NCBI RefSeq assembly: GCF_030332225.1
Contig: NZ_JAOWIF010000028.1
Location: 248,001 to 312,000, forward strand
Source of the DNA: Citrobacter sp. Cu233
GTDB taxonomy: Bacteria > Pseudomonadota > Gammaproteobacteria > Enterobacterales > Enterobacteriaceae
Reading direction: 5' to 3'
Length of the DNA: 64,000 nt
The notes below the pieces were generated by a model. The model saw only the letters and a list, made by a program, of their open reading frames with translations. It was not told where the DNA came from and made no database searches. The position numbers and the translations under genes were made by a program. Shown in pieces: positions 1 to 10,584 of the stretch (position 1 is the first letter of the stretch; every line of letters begins with the position of its first letter).

Positions 1-182
1 TGCGTAATTTTGCCGGTGAGTCCACGCGCAATCCACATGCTAAGTAGTTAATTACGGTTATTTTTCAGCGTTCGGAAGATTCTTAGAAATCGATCACATA
101 CCGTTTCGTTCATTAAGGGTATTATCCCATCCGCTGAAAAACATAACCCATAAATGCTAGCTGTACCAGGAACCACCTCCTT

Positions 183-217
183 AGCCTGCGTAATCTCCCT
201 TACGCAGGCTTATTTTT
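183..217 (+). terminator. Rho-independent terminator reading towards clpA
   Basis: A perfect 11-bp stem (AGCCTGCGTAA / TTACGCAGGCT) with a 6-base loop is followed by TATTTTTT. It reads on the + strand. In E. coli the gene beyond clpA is the tRNA-Ser gene serW with infA, so this is probably the end of that transcript, with the genes just outside the window (inference). I see no gene in bases 1-182. Confidence 0.85.
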
Positions 218-251
218 TGCCTGTCATTCATCTGTTGTCTGACATCAGGCG

Positions 252-280
252 AAAAAAAAACCGGGCATTCGCCCGGTTTA
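252..280 (-). terminator. clpA terminator
   Basis: Read on the minus strand, an 8-bp stem (AACCGGGC / GCCCGGTT) with loop GAAT is followed by a run of nine T. It lies 16 bases beyond the clpA stop codon. Confidence 0.9.
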
Positions 281-295
281 TCATGCGATTAGAAA

Positions 296-2572
296 TTAAT
301 GTGCAGCTTCTGGCTTGTGCTTTTGCGCACTCTGGAAACCATAGGTCAGCTCATTTTTTTCTTTATCCAGCGCGACGGTAACCTGACCACCATCCACCAG
401 CGAACCAAACAACAATTCGTTGGCCAATGGTTTTTTCAGGTTGTCCTGAACCACTCGTGTCATCGGACGTGCGCCCATTGCGCGGTCGTAGCCTTTTTCC
501 GCCAGCCAGTTACGTGCTTCCTGACTCACTTCCAGAGAGACACCTTTCTGATCCAGCTGAACCTGCAGCTCGACAATAAATTTATCCACCACCTGATGAA
601 TCACTTCAGTCGAGAGATGATCGAACCAGATAATGTTGTCGAGGCGGTTACGGAATTCCGGCGTAAACACTTTCTTGATTTCGCCCATCGCATCAGTACT
701 GTTGTCCTGATGGATAAGCCCAATTGATTTACGCTCAGTTTCACGTACCCCGGCGTTGGTCGTCATCACCAGCACCACGTTGCGGAAATCCGCTTTACGC
801 CCGTTATTGTCAGTCAGCGTACCGTTATCCATGACCTGCAGCAGCAGGTTAAAGACATCCGGGTGCGCTTTTTCAATTTCATCCAGCAGCAGTACAGCAT
901 GCGGATGTTTAATCACCGCATCGGTCAACAAGCCGCCCTGGTCAAAACCGACATACCCTGGAGGCGCGCCAATCAAGCGGCTGACAGTATGACGTTCCAT
1001 ATATTCGGACATATCAAAACGCAGCAGTTCGATGCCCAGGGCTTTAGACAACTGCACCGTGACTTCGGTCTTACCGACGCCAGTCGGTCCGGCGAACAGG
1101 AACGAACCGACAGGCTTATGCTCATGACCCAGACCGGCACGGCTCATTTTGATCGCTTCGGTCAGTGCTTCAATGGCTTTATCCTGCCCGAATACCAGCA
1201 TTTTCAGACGGTTGCCCAGATTTTTCAGCGTATCACGATCGCTCTGCGAAACGCTCTTCTCCGGGATCCGCGCAATACGGGCTACGACAGATTCGATATC
1301 TGCCACGTTGACGGTTTTCTTGCGCTTGCTGACCGGCATCAGACGCGCACGTGCGCCTGCTTCATCAATCACATCAATCGCTTTATCCGGCAGGTGGCGA
1401 TCGTTAATGTATTTCACCGCCAGTTCGACAGCTGCACGTACCGCTTTGGCGGTGTAGCGAACGTCATGGTGCGCTTCGTACTTCGGTTTCAGACCGTTGA
1501 TAATCTGCACGGTCTCTTCCACTGACGGCTCAGTGATATCGATCTTCTGGAAGCGACGCGCTAACGCACGGTCTTTCTCAAAGATATTGCTGAACTCCTG
1601 ATAGGTGGTTGAACCTATCACACGAATTTTCCCGCTGGAGAGCAGCGGCTTGATCAGGTTAGCCGCATCCACCTGGCCGCCCGATGCCGCCCCCGCACCG
1701 ATAATAGTGTGGATCTCATCGATAAACAGAATGCTGTTAGTATCCTGCTCCAGTTGCTTCAGCAGCGCCTTAAAGCGTTTTTCAAAATCACCGCGGTATT
1801 TGGTACCCGCCAGCAATGAACCGATATCCAGAGAATACAGCGTACAATCAGCCATCACTTCCGGCACATCACCCTGGACAATACGCCAGGCGAGACCTTC
1901 GGCAATCGCCGTTTTCCCCACACCGGATTCTCCCACCAGCAGTGGGTTATTTTTACGACGACGACACAGTACCTGAATGGCGCGCTCCAGCTCTTTTTCC
2001 CGGCCAATAAGCGGATCAATCCCGCCTACGCGAGCCAGCTGGTTAAGGTTAGTCGTGAAGTTCTCCATACGGTCCTCCCCGCCAGCTTGCTCTTCGTTAT
2101 TTGGCTGATTACCGGAGTCAGAAGACTGACTCGGTTCGTCTTTACGCGTGCCATGAGAAATGAAATTCACCACGTCCAGGCGACTGACTTCATGCTTACG
2201 CAGCAGATAGGCCGCCTGTGATTCCTGCTCGCTGAAGATAGCAACCAGCACATTAGCGCCAGTCACTTCATTGCGCCCGGAAGACTGAACATGAAAGACA
2301 GCTCGTTGCAAAACACGCTGAAAGCTCAACGTCGGCTGAGTATCGCGCTCTTCTTCGCTGGCAGGCAATACGGGTGTGGTTTGTTCAATGAAGGCTTCGA
2401 GTTCCTGACGGAGCGCCACCAGATCCACAGAACACGCTTCCAGCGCTTCGCGGGCCGATGGGTTACTGAGCAACGCCAGTAACAAGTGCTCGACGGTCAT
2501 AAACTCATGTCGGTGCTCGCGCGCTCTGGCGAAAGCCATGTTTAAACTGAGTTCCAGTTCTTGATTGAGCAT
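296..2572 (-). CDS. clpA: ClpA, ATPase subunit of ClpAP protease
   Basis: AAA+ unfoldase that feeds substrates to ClpP in the cytosol. The 758 residues match the E. coli length. There is an N-terminal Clp repeat domain (about 1-145) that binds ClpS, a first AAA module with Walker A GESGVGKT near residue 214, and a second with GPTGVGKT near 495. An IGL ClpP-docking tripeptide lies near 617. An in-frame TTG lies 15 bases upstream, but the ATG at 2572 is preceded by a strong GGGGGAGGTG ribosome site at proper spacing, and MLNQELEL is the family N-terminus. It lies 30 bases downstream of clpS, its adaptor gene, and is probably co-transcribed. Confidence 0.98.
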   Translation of the reverse strand: MLNQELELSLNMAFARAREHRHEFMTVEHLLLALLSNPSAREALEACSVDLVALRQELEAFIEQTTPVLPASEEERDTQPTLSFQRVLQRAVFHVQSSGRNEVTGANVLVAIFSEQESQAAYLLRKHEVSRLDVVNFISHGTRKDEPSQSSDSGNQPNNEEQAGGEDRMENFTTNLNQLARVGGIDPLIGREKELERAIQVLCRRRKNNPLLVGESGVGKTAIAEGLAWRIVQGDVPEVMADCTLYSLDIGSLLAGTKYRGDFEKRFKALLKQLEQDTNSILFIDEIHTIIGAGAASGGQVDAANLIKPLLSSGKIRVIGSTTYQEFSNIFEKDRALARRFQKIDITEPSVEETVQIINGLKPKYEAHHDVRYTAKAVRAAVELAVKYINDRHLPDKAIDVIDEAGARARLMPVSKRKKTVNVADIESVVARIARIPEKSVSQSDRDTLKNLGNRLKMLVFGQDKAIEALTEAIKMSRAGLGHEHKPVGSFLFAGPTGVGKTEVTVQLSKALGIELLRFDMSEYMERHTVSRLIGAPPGYVGFDQGGLLTDAVIKHPHAVLLLDEIEKAHPDVFNLLLQVMDNGTLTDNNGRKADFRNVVLVMTTNAGVRETERKSIGLIHQDNSTDAMGEIKKVFTPEFRNRLDNIIWFDHLSTEVIHQVVDKFIVELQVQLDQKGVSLEVSQEARNWLAEKGYDRAMGARPMTRVVQDNLKKPLANELLFGSLVDGGQVTVALDKEKNELTYGFQSAQKHKPEAAH

Positions 2573-2602
2573 AGGCACCTCCCCCAATATTTATGCCTGC
2601 AT

Positions 2603-2923
2603 TCAGGCTTTTTCCAGCGTACACAGCAACGGATGCTCGTTTTCCCTCGCATATTTGTTCACCATCGCCACTTTGGTTTCAGCAACCTCGGCGGTGAATA
2701 CGCCGCAGATGGCTTTACCTTGATAGTGAACGGCAAGCATCAGTTGCGTTGCACGTTCTACATCATAAGAAAAGAATTTTTGTAACACGTCAATAACAAA
2801 CTCCATCGGAGTGTAATCATCATTGACTAATATCACTTTATACATAGATGGCGGTTTTAGCGCGTCGCGCAATTTGTCTTCCGCCAGCTGTTCGAAATCC
2901 AGCCAGTCGTTCGTCTTACCCAT
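2603..2923 (-). CDS. clpS: ClpS, ClpA adaptor for N-degron substrates
   Basis: The 106 residues equal the E. coli protein. ClpS binds the N-terminal domain of ClpA and delivers N-end-rule substrates. The core fold includes [14 protein letters not shown] (about residues 30-43), which carries the Asn-Asp-Asp motif that contacts the substrate N-terminus, and a later [12 protein letters not shown] segment. It is the upstream gene of the clpSA pair. The start at 2923 gives the conserved [19 protein letters not shown]-terminus. Confidence 0.98.
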   Translation of the reverse strand: MGKTNDWLDFEQLAEDKLRDALKPPSMYKVILVNDDYTPMEFVIDVLQKFFSYDVERATQLMLAVHYQGKAICGVFTAEVAETKVAMVNKYARENEHPLLCTLEKA

Positions 2924-3245
2924 TGTCAGTCGTCATCTTCAGTTACGGTTACCGGCAGAATAACTTGCCGCTGACTAGAGCCTATGCGCATAATCAATCT
3001 ACCTCAATTATTAGATAACTATCATCTATCAGTGTCATCCGCGACATCTGTCACATATCCGACAATAGCGTTAACTGCTTCAAATTTTGATGCATTTTTA
3101 CCCGATTCCACAAGCCTGGCGCTTGACGCCCCGCCTGATTTCTCTAAATTGTAGTTTCGAGAGTTGGCGAGGTTTTGAACAGCCCCCACTCCGCCACCGG
3201 TTCATTCCATCTTACTTATATAAGATTTACGAAGGATGTCGAAGT
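2924..3245. other. Divergent clpS / cspD promoter region
   Basis: This 322-base spacer separates the divergent clpS and cspD genes and must hold both promoters. It is AT-rich in the middle. I see no convincing ORF, repeat or named operator. A GAAGGA ribosome site lies just before cspD. Confidence 0.5.
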
Positions 3246-3470
3246 ATGGAAACGGGTACTGTTAAGTGGTTCAATAATGCCAAAGGGTTTGGTTTCATCT
3301 GCCCCGAAGGCGGTGGTGAAGATATCTTCGCCCATTACTCCACCATTCAGATGGATGGTTACAGAACGCTAAAAGCCGGACAGTCTGTCCAGTTTGATGT
3401 CCACCAGGGGCCAAAAGGCAATCATGCCAGTCTTATCGTGCCCGTCATTGAAGCAGAAGCTGTCGCATAG
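3246..3470 (+). CDS. cspD: CspD, stationary-phase cold-shock-domain protein
   Basis: 74 residues, the E. coli length. CspD is a cold-shock-family single-stranded nucleic acid binder that inhibits DNA replication in stationary phase (established for E. coli). The cold-shock domain begins with GTVKWFNNAKGFGFI, which carries RNP1 (KGFGFI), and continues with DIFAHYS (RNP2-like). The tail after the barrel is longer than in CspA. A longer in-frame reading begins at 3087, but ATG 3246 follows GAAGGA and matches the family start. It sits divergent to clpS, as in E. coli. Confidence 0.97.
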   Translation: METGTVKWFNNAKGFGFICPEGGGEDIFAHYSTIQMDGYRTLKAGQSVQFDVHQGPKGNHASLIVPVIEAEAVA

Positions 3471-3503
3471 CTCTTCTGTCTCATTGTGTACATCCCGCAG
3501 ACA

Positions 3504-3533
3504 AAATGCCAGCCCCTGAGGCTGGCATTTTTA
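3504..3533. terminator. Bidirectional terminator between cspD and macB
   Basis: An 11-bp stem AAATGCCAGCC / GGCTGGCATTT is flanked by A-rich and T-rich sequence on both sides, so it can serve cspD (+) and macB (-), which converge here. Confidence 0.85.
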
Positions 3534-3554
3534 TTTATTATGCAATACAACAGG

Positions 3555-5501
3555 TTATTCTCGCGCCAAAGCATCCACGGGATCCAGACGCGCGGCATTA
3601 CGGGCCGGAAGCCAGCCAAACAAAATTCCGGTGGCGGTTGAACACAAGAAAGCCGTTAACAGCGCGACAGGAGAGAAACCAATTTCCCACCCAGGCAGGA
3701 ACAGTTGTAGCGTAAAGGCAATTAACATCGACAAACTGATACCGAGCGCGCCTCCCACCAGGCACACCAGCACAGCCTCAATTAAGAACTGCTGTAGCAC
3801 ATCGCTGGCCCGCGCTCCCACTGCCATCCGAATACCGATTTCACGCGTACGCTCTGTCACCGATACCAGCATAATGTTCATCACGCCGATCCCCCCCACC
3901 ACCAGCGAAATCACCGCTACCAGTGTCAGAAAGAGCTGTAATGTACGTGTGGTTTTTTCGGCGGTTTTCAAGATGCCATCCATGTTCCAGGTGAAGAAAT
4001 CTTTTTTGCCATGACGCAGCGATAACAGACGGGTGAGTTGCTGCTCGGCCTGGGCGCTATCAAAACCCTCTTTTACCCGCACGGTAATAGAGTTTAACCA
4101 CGATTGCCCCATGATCCGTCCTGACATGGTGCTGTATGGTAGCCAGACGCGCAGGATCTTACTGCTGCCAAACATCGATTGTTTTTCTTCCGCAACGCCA
4201 ATGACGGTGGCTGGCATATTTCCCACCAGAATAACTTCACCCACCACTTTTGCTTTGCTGGGGAACAACTGGCGTCGGGTATTGCTGTCGAGCACCACCA
4301 CCTGTGCCCGCCCCGCCAGTTGCTCTGCATTAAAGGTCGCGCCTTCACTGAACGTCATGCCATAGACATTGAAGTAATCACCGCTAACACCGTTTGCACT
4401 GGCGGCGACATCAATATTGCCATAGCGCAGGCGTAGGTTCTTTGATACCGCAGGCGTAACGGAACTGACCCAGGGTTGCTTCTGAATCGCAACTAAATCG
4501 TCATACTTCAGCGCCTGCTGATATTGTGGATCGTCATCACCGAAATCTTTGCCCGGATAGATATCGATAGTATTCGTACCAATCGCTCGGATGTCTGCCA
4601 GCACCAGTTGTTTTGCCGCATCACCCACCACCACAATCGATACCACCGAAGCGATACCGATGATGATGCCCAGCATTGTGAGCAGTGTACGCATTTTGTT
4701 GGCGGCCATGGCTAGCCAGGCCATGGTCAATGCTTCACGAAAGCCGCTGGAAAACTGACGCCAGCCAGAAGCCGTCGTCACCGCGGGTTCAGCAATATCA
4801 CGTCCGCTAGCGGGCTTTTGTGGTGGTGGATTACGCACAATCTCGCCATCACGAATTTCAATTACGCGTTCTGCCTGGGCGGCAACCTGGCTGTCATGCG
4901 TGACGATGATTACCGTATGCCCGCGATCGCGTAGCTGATGCAGAATAGCCATCACCTCTTCGCCGGAGTGGCTGTCCAACGCGCCAGTGGGTTCATCAGC
5001 CAGAATGACCTGACCCCCGTTCATCAACGCACGCGCAATACTGACACGTTGCTGCTGGCCACCGGAAAGCTGGGAAGGCTGATAATCAACTCGGTCGCCC
5101 AACCCCAGACGCTGAAGTAATTCCTGAGCACGAACCAGACGCTGCTTACGTTCAGTCCCGGCATACACCGCCGGAACTTCAACATTTTGTGCCGCCGTTA
5201 AATGTGAAAGCAAATGATAACGCTGGAAGATAAAGCCGAAATGCTCACGCCGCAGTTGCGCTAACGCATCGCTATCCAGTGTAGAAACATCCCGCCCCGC
5301 AACCCGATAGGTTCCACTGGTCGGCTTGTCCAGACATCCCAGAATGTTCATCAGCGTCGATTTACCCGAGCCAGACGCCCCGACAATCGCCACCATTTCG
5401 CCGGCCTGAATGCGCAAGGAAACGTCCTTTAATACCTCGACCTGTCCCTCGCCTGACGGGTAGCTGCGGCGGATATTGCTCAACTCAAGCAATGCCGTCA
5501 T
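3555..5501 (-). CDS. macB: MacB, macrolide-type ABC exporter, ATPase-permease
   Basis: 648 residues. MacB works with the adaptor MacA and TolC to move macrolides, enterotoxin or other cargo from periplasm to outside. The N-terminal ATPase has Walker [10 protein letters not shown] (41-49), signature LSGGQQQR and Walker [13 protein letters not shown]. The rest is the MacB fold: TM1 near 270-300, a large periplasmic domain, and three C-terminal TM helices ending in a FtsX-type [19 protein letters not shown] tail. Its ATG overlaps the macA stop by 4 bases (ATGA), so the two are translationally coupled. Confidence 0.97.
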   Translation of the reverse strand: MTALLELSNIRRSYPSGEGQVEVLKDVSLRIQAGEMVAIVGASGSGKSTLMNILGCLDKPTSGTYRVAGRDVSTLDSDALAQLRREHFGFIFQRYHLLSHLTAAQNVEVPAVYAGTERKQRLVRAQELLQRLGLGDRVDYQPSQLSGGQQQRVSIARALMNGGQVILADEPTGALDSHSGEEVMAILHQLRDRGHTVIIVTHDSQVAAQAERVIEIRDGEIVRNPPPQKPASGRDIAEPAVTTASGWRQFSSGFREALTMAWLAMAANKMRTLLTMLGIIIGIASVVSIVVVGDAAKQLVLADIRAIGTNTIDIYPGKDFGDDDPQYQQALKYDDLVAIQKQPWVSSVTPAVSKNLRLRYGNIDVAASANGVSGDYFNVYGMTFSEGATFNAEQLAGRAQVVVLDSNTRRQLFPSKAKVVGEVILVGNMPATVIGVAEEKQSMFGSSKILRVWLPYSTMSGRIMGQSWLNSITVRVKEGFDSAQAEQQLTRLLSLRHGKKDFFTWNMDGILKTAEKTTRTLQLFLTLVAVISLVVGGIGVMNIMLVSVTERTREIGIRMAVGARASDVLQQFLIEAVLVCLVGGALGISLSMLIAFTLQLFLPGWEIGFSPVALLTAFLCSTATGILFGWLPARNAARLDPVDALARE

Positions 5502-6613
5502 TGTGCTACTCCCGCTTTACCCTCACCGGTGATCACTTCATCACCCTCTTCCAACCCTTTCACAATTTCTACGTCGGTATCATTACGGGCGCCGATGACC
5601 ACTTCGCGCTCACGAGTTTCACCATTACGCAGCAGCCGGACGTTATAGCGGTTGTTGCCAATAGGATCGCCCAACGCCGCCAGCGGGATCGTCAGTACAT
5701 TTTTAACGTCTGTGAGCTGGATGTGCACCTGTGCGGTCATATCAAGGCGCAGGATCCCCTTCGGGTTAGGCACTTCGAAGCGCGCATAGTAGAAAATGGC
5801 GTCATTCACCTTCTCAGGCGTCGGCAGTACATCTTTGAGCACGCCTTCATACCGTGTCTGCGGATCGCCCAACACAGTAAACCAGGCTTTTTGGCCCGGC
5901 TGCAGGTGAATAACATCTGCCTCGGAGACCTGCGCTTTTACCAGCATGGTGCTCATATCTGCCAACGTCAAAATGTTGGGCGCCTGCTGGGCGGCAATGA
6001 CGGTTTGCCCCTGGAGGGTGGTGATTTGTGTCACTTCACCCGCCATTGGCGCGACGATCCGCGTGTAATCGAGGTTCGTTTTTGCCGTATCAAGGGAAGC
6101 CTGATTACGCTTTATTTGTGCATCAATAGTGCCAATCTGTGCCTGTTTGACCGCCATCTCGGTCGCTGCCGTGTCGAGATCCTGCTGCGAAACCGCCTGC
6201 GTTTTCGCCAGTTGTTGCTGACGAGAAAGCGTTACGCGTGCCAGTTTCCACTCAGCTTCAGCCTGCAAACGCTGAGCCCGCAGCTCCATGAGCGTCGCTT
6301 CAACTTCTTTGATTTGGTTTTGTGCCTGCTCAGGATCGATAACGCCGAGCAACTGATCTTTTTTAACCTTATCGCCAATAGCTACTGACAGCGTTTTTAA
6401 CTGCCCACTCACCTGTGCACCAACATCAACTTTGCGTAACGCATCCAGTTTCCCGGTGGCCAGCACACTTTGCTGGAGATCGCCTGGACGTACAATTAAC
6501 GTTTGATACTGAGGTAGTGGCGCATTAAGCGTTCGCCAAAGTGAAATCATCGCCACAATAATGATGATGGCGAGGAGAAAATAACGTTTTTTAATTTTTC
6601 CCTTGAGCTTCAT
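5498..6613 (-). CDS. macA: MacA, periplasmic adaptor of MacAB-TolC
   Basis: Membrane-fusion protein that links MacB to TolC. I place the start at 6613, giving 371 residues as in E. coli and an N-terminus [14 protein letters not shown], a basic stretch and then one TM anchor. The frame is open 84 bases further upstream, but that segment does not look like the family. A GGGAC ribosome site lies 6-10 bases before 6613. A lipoyl-like half motif ([14 protein letters not shown]), a long coiled-coil hairpin (about 90-200) and the second lipoyl half ([12 protein letters not shown]) are visible in order. Confidence 0.96.
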   Translation of the reverse strand: MKLKGKIKKRYFLLAIIIIVAMISLWRTLNAPLPQYQTLIVRPGDLQQSVLATGKLDALRKVDVGAQVSGQLKTLSVAIGDKVKKDQLLGVIDPEQAQNQIKEVEATLMELRAQRLQAEAEWKLARVTLSRQQQLAKTQAVSQQDLDTAATEMAVKQAQIGTIDAQIKRNQASLDTAKTNLDYTRIVAPMAGEVTQITTLQGQTVIAAQQAPNILTLADMSTMLVKAQVSEADVIHLQPGQKAWFTVLGDPQTRYEGVLKDVLPTPEKVNDAIFYYARFEVPNPKGILRLDMTAQVHIQLTDVKNVLTIPLAALGDPIGNNRYNVRLLRNGETREREVVIGARNDTDVEIVKGLEEGDEVITGEGKAGVAQ

Positions 6614-6775
6614 AAAATGTCCCAGTGTCCCCCAATACGCCCACCAGAGTGGAGTGATAAACATCAACGATAAATTAACAGGCGTTGAAAAGTGCAAAGA
6701 ATAACAGAGTTATTGATGAACCGTTAAGGTCCGCTGTGCTGAAATTAGTATCAGAGTATCTATTGGATTGTTATT

Positions 6776-7726
6776 ATGAGCCAGCTAACAGAAAGCACTT
6801 TTCATTCTTCCAGACCTGCCACAAGTTTTAGTCTTTTTTGTCGTCTGACAACCGGACAATGGCGGCCAGGTAAATTTTGGCATCAACGAAGCTTTCGCCG
6901 TAAGTTTGTATGGCGCTCATTGCTGATGCCACGATTGACACGTGAGTGGATGGCTGAGCTGGCGCAATGGCCGGATCTTGAAGAAATTCTCGCGATACAA
7001 CCCCGTATACCGGTTCGTCTGCATCGCGCGTATCTCGCAGTCAACCTTGACCGTAAAGCAAAACTCGATGCCGTGCGTTTTCATTACAATGTTTTTCGCA
7101 ACGCTTTTTCATCGAAAGAGTTTAATGATTATTTAAGTGCAGATGGGTTACAACTGGCACAAATTGAAGGCAAAGATAGCGCAATATACACCATTATCAT
7201 GTCCTCATTTATTGCCCTCGATAAAGAAGGTGAAAGTACCATTCTTGTCCGTAATAGTGAGGGCGAGACATTAGCAGAAATGACCTTCACCCTGTGCAAC
7301 TATGAAGGGCGCAGCGCGCTTTTTATTGGTGGCTTGCAGGGGGGTAACCGATTAATGCCGCACGAAGAAATTCAAAAAGCGACGAAATCATGCCACGGTT
7401 TGTTTCCTAAACGCATTGTAATGGAAGCTATTTGTCGTTTTGCAGAACAATTGAATATTGAACAGGTACTGGCAGTCAGTAGTGACCAGCATATTTTTCG
7501 CAGCCAGCGTTACCATGATAAAAACAAGGTTATTCATTCTGACTACAATTCATTTTGGGAGTCAGTTGGCGGCGAATGTGACAGCAATGGCTACTATCAT
7601 ATTCCGCGTACGCTGGCGCGTAAAAGCGAAGCCGATATTGCCAGTAAGAAGCGCGCGGAATATCGCCGCCGCTATCAGTTACTCGACAGTATCCACTCGC
7701 AGTTATCAGTTATGTTCCGCCGCTAA
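6776..7726 (+). CDS. ybjX: YbjX, VirK/DUF535 family protein
   Basis: 316 residues of the VirK/YbjX family (DUF535). Members in Salmonella are PhoP-regulated and linked to virulence and antimicrobial-peptide resistance; the biochemical role is unknown. The N-terminal third is basic and aromatic. The C-terminal half holds the conserved block FIGGLQGG...LFPKRIVMEAI, then SDQHIFRSQRYHDKNKVI near residues 236-258. There is no signal peptide or clear TM helix. I looked for a PhoP direct repeat upstream and found no match with correct spacing. The stop overlaps that of the convergent ybjD by 3 bases. Confidence 0.9.
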   Translation: MSQLTESTFHSSRPATSFSLFCRLTTGQWRPGKFWHQRSFRRKFVWRSLLMPRLTREWMAELAQWPDLEEILAIQPRIPVRLHRAYLAVNLDRKAKLDAVRFHYNVFRNAFSSKEFNDYLSADGLQLAQIEGKDSAIYTIIMSSFIALDKEGESTILVRNSEGETLAEMTFTLCNYEGRSALFIGGLQGGNRLMPHEEIQKATKSCHGLFPKRIVMEAICRFAEQLNIEQVLAVSSDQHIFRSQRYHDKNKVIHSDYNSFWESVGGECDSNGYYHIPRTLARKSEADIASKKRAEYRRRYQLLDSIHSQLSVMFRR

Positions 7727-9381
7727 TCCGCTCGCCCGCGTGCTAACCACAGCACGCGGGAAAACATTTTCCGCAGCAACGTTGGTACCGCTTCAACACC
7801 GCGTCGCCCCGCTTCCATCGCCACTTCAATCGCCAGATCCGGTTTTGACGAGCGATGGATCGCCTTCGCTATAATTTTCCGCATATTCATCGGCACATTT
7901 TCCGGTATTTGCGCCACCCGATGAAAAACATCCGAGAACCCCTGGCGGTACATAAAATGTTCCATGTCGAGCGCGGGTAACATGGTCAAATGCTCACGCT
8001 CTTCCTCTTTGTCATCGTTCAACAGGCTGCGTACCGTGGCCGCATACTTTTTCCCCGCCTCATCGCCATCAACCAGCACATGCCATTCAATTCCCATCCG
8101 GCGAGCAAACTTCACCAGTGGTTTAAGCCCCGATTGGGCAAATTCAATGACTTTAATCCCTTCAGCATCAAAGTGATGCCCGCACTGACGAGCCAGCTCG
8201 TTGATGACCCATGTTTCTGTTTCGCCCTCCACCAACAGCCAGCAACGGGCAAACAGTGAAGACGCCCGATTAAAACGGATATGGAAGGCAATGCGCCGCC
8301 CATCTTCCGCATTGAGTCCTCCCGGTCCCAGTCGCCAGGCGGCAACACGGGAAGATTCTCGTACCAGTCGGACAACATGTTCCACGGGCGTGAGTGACAA
8401 CAATTCACCAGAGTTGGTCGTCGTCACTCGCTGCAGGGGAAGCAGGTTCAACAGTTGCCAGGCAACAGACAACATAATGGGGTGTAACCGCGTTTCAGGA
8501 TCTTCTACCAGTAGCAACGGACGAGCGTCTTTATCCAGCCTTAGCGACCCTTTGGCCTGTAATAGCGTGGAAAACAGCCCCAGCAGAATCACACGGTGCG
8601 TGCGCCCTCCAGGTTTATCAATCATACGGTTGATAATATCCAGATAACGCCAGCTGCGTTGCTCGTTGTTGGAGCGTCGGCGCATCAGACGATAGCGGGA
8701 CTGGCCAGAACCTTGTTCCGAAAAGTAGTGCTCCAGCAGTTGAACCATCGCTGAGAGCCCCTGGCGAATCTGCCCATCCGTCAGATTCTGCGGTCGGGTG
8801 GCCAACTCACGCGCCATAAAATCCAGTTGACGCGCAGTCACTTCAACATCCGCTGAATCCGGCACCGTGCCATTACGGATCCGCCGCATAAAACGCGCAT
8901 CACGTAAACGTAATACTGGCATCAAACGCACCAGATGACGCGCCTGATCGTTAATATTGTCGAGGGGTAACGGGTGGCCTTCGCCATCAAGGAAACTGCG
9001 TAATGTCAGGACGCTGCCGTCATCAGCGCACTCACCTTCCAGTCGATAGAAAATACGGTGATAGTTATCGGGGCACATCGACCAGCACGCTTCTAACGGG
9101 CGATATCGGCGCACACGATGGCGACCCGGTTGAGATTCACGAAACGTCAGGACAATATGCAGATGATGTTCCCGGCCCAGGATATCACCCGGCGGGAACC
9201 AGAAATCTTCGCGGTTAAAGTGGTACAAATCCGACTCTGGCGACAACAGCAGGGTTAACGCATCCAGCAGGCTGGACTTACCCCACGCGTTCTCCCCAAT
9301 CAGCACGTTGTTCTGCTCCAGCATCAACGACAGCCGATTAATACCACGAAACCCAACAATCTCAACGCGTTCGAGAATCAT
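7723..9381 (-). CDS. ybjD: YbjD, OLD-family ATP-dependent nuclease-like protein
   Basis: 552 residues with the OLD-family plan: an N-terminal SMC/ABC-like ATPase with Walker A GENAWGKSS (near 29-37) and a C-terminal TOPRIM domain beginning WLLVEGETETWVI, with the acidic pair in HVLVDGDEAG. OLD proteins are ATP-dependent nucleases in DNA repair or phage defence; the function of YbjD itself is not settled. An ATPase D-box-like LLLVEDPETRLHP is present. An upstream in-frame ATG (9414) exists, but ATG 9381 has GGAGG at 6 bases and gives the E. coli length. There is no adjacent gajB-like helicase, so it stands alone. Confidence 0.93.
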   Translation of the reverse strand: MILERVEIVGFRGINRLSLMLEQNNVLIGENAWGKSSLLDALTLLLSPESDLYHFNREDFWFPPGDILGREHHLHIVLTFRESQPGRHRVRRYRPLEACWSMCPDNYHRIFYRLEGECADDGSVLTLRSFLDGEGHPLPLDNINDQARHLVRLMPVLRLRDARFMRRIRNGTVPDSADVEVTARQLDFMARELATRPQNLTDGQIRQGLSAMVQLLEHYFSEQGSGQSRYRLMRRRSNNEQRSWRYLDIINRMIDKPGGRTHRVILLGLFSTLLQAKGSLRLDKDARPLLLVEDPETRLHPIMLSVAWQLLNLLPLQRVTTTNSGELLSLTPVEHVVRLVRESSRVAAWRLGPGGLNAEDGRRIAFHIRFNRASSLFARCWLLVEGETETWVINELARQCGHHFDAEGIKVIEFAQSGLKPLVKFARRMGIEWHVLVDGDEAGKKYAATVRSLLNDDKEEEREHLTMLPALDMEHFMYRQGFSDVFHRVAQIPENVPMNMRKIIAKAIHRSSKPDLAIEVAMEAGRRGVEAVPTLLRKMFSRVLWLARGRAD

Positions 9382-9744
9382 ATAGCCTCCGGAAATGCTC
9401 ACTTTTTCCTTCAAGTTATCAGGAGTATAACGGTAAGCGAGTGCTCAGAACACCCGATATCATCCGCAGATAAATCGAAGAGTTAAGAATATTCTCTTTA
9501 AAAATTACTTTTGAATATAATTTTAGACGTCAATAATCCGATTTCTGATAACTGAACTATGCTTTATTCACCTGAAATCCAAAAAGGATTCGCATCATAT
9601 TGCCTTAAATCAAATTTTTTTATTAATTTAAGTGGCGAAGGGATGAGATTTTTTTCTAGAATAAGCGCTCTTTAATCATCGTCCCTTTTAGCGATGAAAT
9701 ACCGGGATAGAAAAACTAACCCGGAACTTTTAATTGAGGTGGTT
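9382..9744. other. AT-rich divergent ybjD / aqpZ spacer
   Basis: This spacer of 363 bases separates the divergent ybjD and aqpZ. Bases 9470-9670 are very AT-rich and should hold the aqpZ promoter. I see no repeat, RNA gene or recognisable operator here. Small frames running into aqpZ are open but have no family support. Confidence 0.4.
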
Positions 9745-10440
9745 ATGTTCAGGAAATTAGCAGCCGAGTTCTTCGGCACGTTTTGGCTTGTTTTTGGTGG
9801 GTGTGGTAGTGCCGTTCTGGCCGCGGCTTTCCCGGAGTTAGGTATTGGGTTTGCCGGTGTCGCCCTAGCGTTTGGTCTGACAGTATTAACCATGGCATTC
9901 GCTGTGGGTCATATTTCAGGTGGCCATTTTAACCCGGCAGTGACATTCGGCTTATGGGCTGGTGGTCGCTTCCCGGCGAAAGACGTTATTGGTTATGTTA
10001 TTGCTCAGGTTGTGGGCGGCATTGTAGCAGCAGCGGTACTTTATCTCATTGCCAGCGGCAAAGCCGGTTTTGATGCAGCAGCCAGTGGTTTCGCCTCAAA
10101 CGGTTACGGAGAGCATTCGCCTGGCGGATATTCCATGCTTTCTGCCATCGTAATTGAAATCGTCCTGACCGCAGGTTTCTTATTAGTGATCCATGGTGCG
10201 ACCGATAAACATGCTCCGGCAGGTTTTGCGCCAATTGCAATCGGTCTTGCCTTAACGTTGATTCACCTGATCAGTATCCCGGTCACCAATACCTCCGTAA
10301 ACCCGGCACGTAGCACCGCGGTTGCTATCTTCCAGGGTGGCTGGGCATTACAACAGCTTTGGTTATTCTGGGTTATGCCGATTATCGGCGGGATCGTCGG
10401 CGGTCTTATTTACCGCACCCTGCTGGAAAAACGTGATTAA
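9745..10440 (+). CDS. aqpZ: AqpZ, water channel (aquaporin Z)
   Basis: 231 residues, the E. coli length. Aquaporin of the inner membrane, tetrameric, with fast water flux. Both NPA boxes are present ([12 protein letters not shown] near 60-70 and [12 protein letters not shown] near 183-194), as are six hydrophobic helices. A longer in-frame start at 9694 is open, but ATG 9745 has GAGGT at the right distance and gives [15 protein letters not shown], the family N-terminus. Confidence 0.97.
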   Translation: MFRKLAAEFFGTFWLVFGGCGSAVLAAAFPELGIGFAGVALAFGLTVLTMAFAVGHISGGHFNPAVTFGLWAGGRFPAKDVIGYVIAQVVGGIVAAAVLYLIASGKAGFDAAASGFASNGYGEHSPGGYSMLSAIVIEIVLTAGFLLVIHGATDKHAPAGFAPIAIGLALTLIHLISIPVTNTSVNPARSTAVAIFQGGWALQQLWLFWVMPIIGGIVGGLIYRTLLEKRD

Positions 10441-10451
10441 TCGCTAACAAC

Positions 10452-10480
10452 AAGGCCTGATGAACTGTCAGGCCTTTTTT
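10452..10480 (+). terminator. aqpZ terminator
   Basis: Stem AAGGCCTGA / TCAGGCCTT with a short loop, followed by a T run, starts 12 bases after the aqpZ stop. Confidence 0.9.
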
Positions 10481-10584
10481 CCCCCCGCTATATTTCCTTT
10501 AATTTGCAACTTTACTCCCCTCTTTGCTTTCAGTAGTGTGTGCAGGCGCATTTCGTCTTACTTCTCAGCAAGGATCTGGTTTTC

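Noticed and set aside
1-182. tRNA gene serW at the left edge
   Set aside because: No cloverleaf with a CCA end or TTCGA loop was found; the expected gene probably lies just outside the window.
299-2482. Long + strand frames within clpA
   Set aside because: They are antisense shadows of the ClpA gene, with no start signal or family sense.
6660-6775. PhoP box upstream of ybjX
   Set aside because: GTTAT and GTTAA fragments occur, but their spacing (14 bases between starts) does not fit the 11-base repeat of PhoP sites.
7723-9381. YbjD as part of a Gabija or other defence system
   Set aside because: OLD-type ATPase-TOPRIM proteins are in defence systems, but no helicase partner is next to it, and its place between ybjX and aqpZ is a core location shared with E. 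coli.
9382-9744. Small RNA in the ybjD-aqpZ spacer
   Set aside because: AT-rich DNA only; no hairpin with a T run, no conserved element that I recognise.
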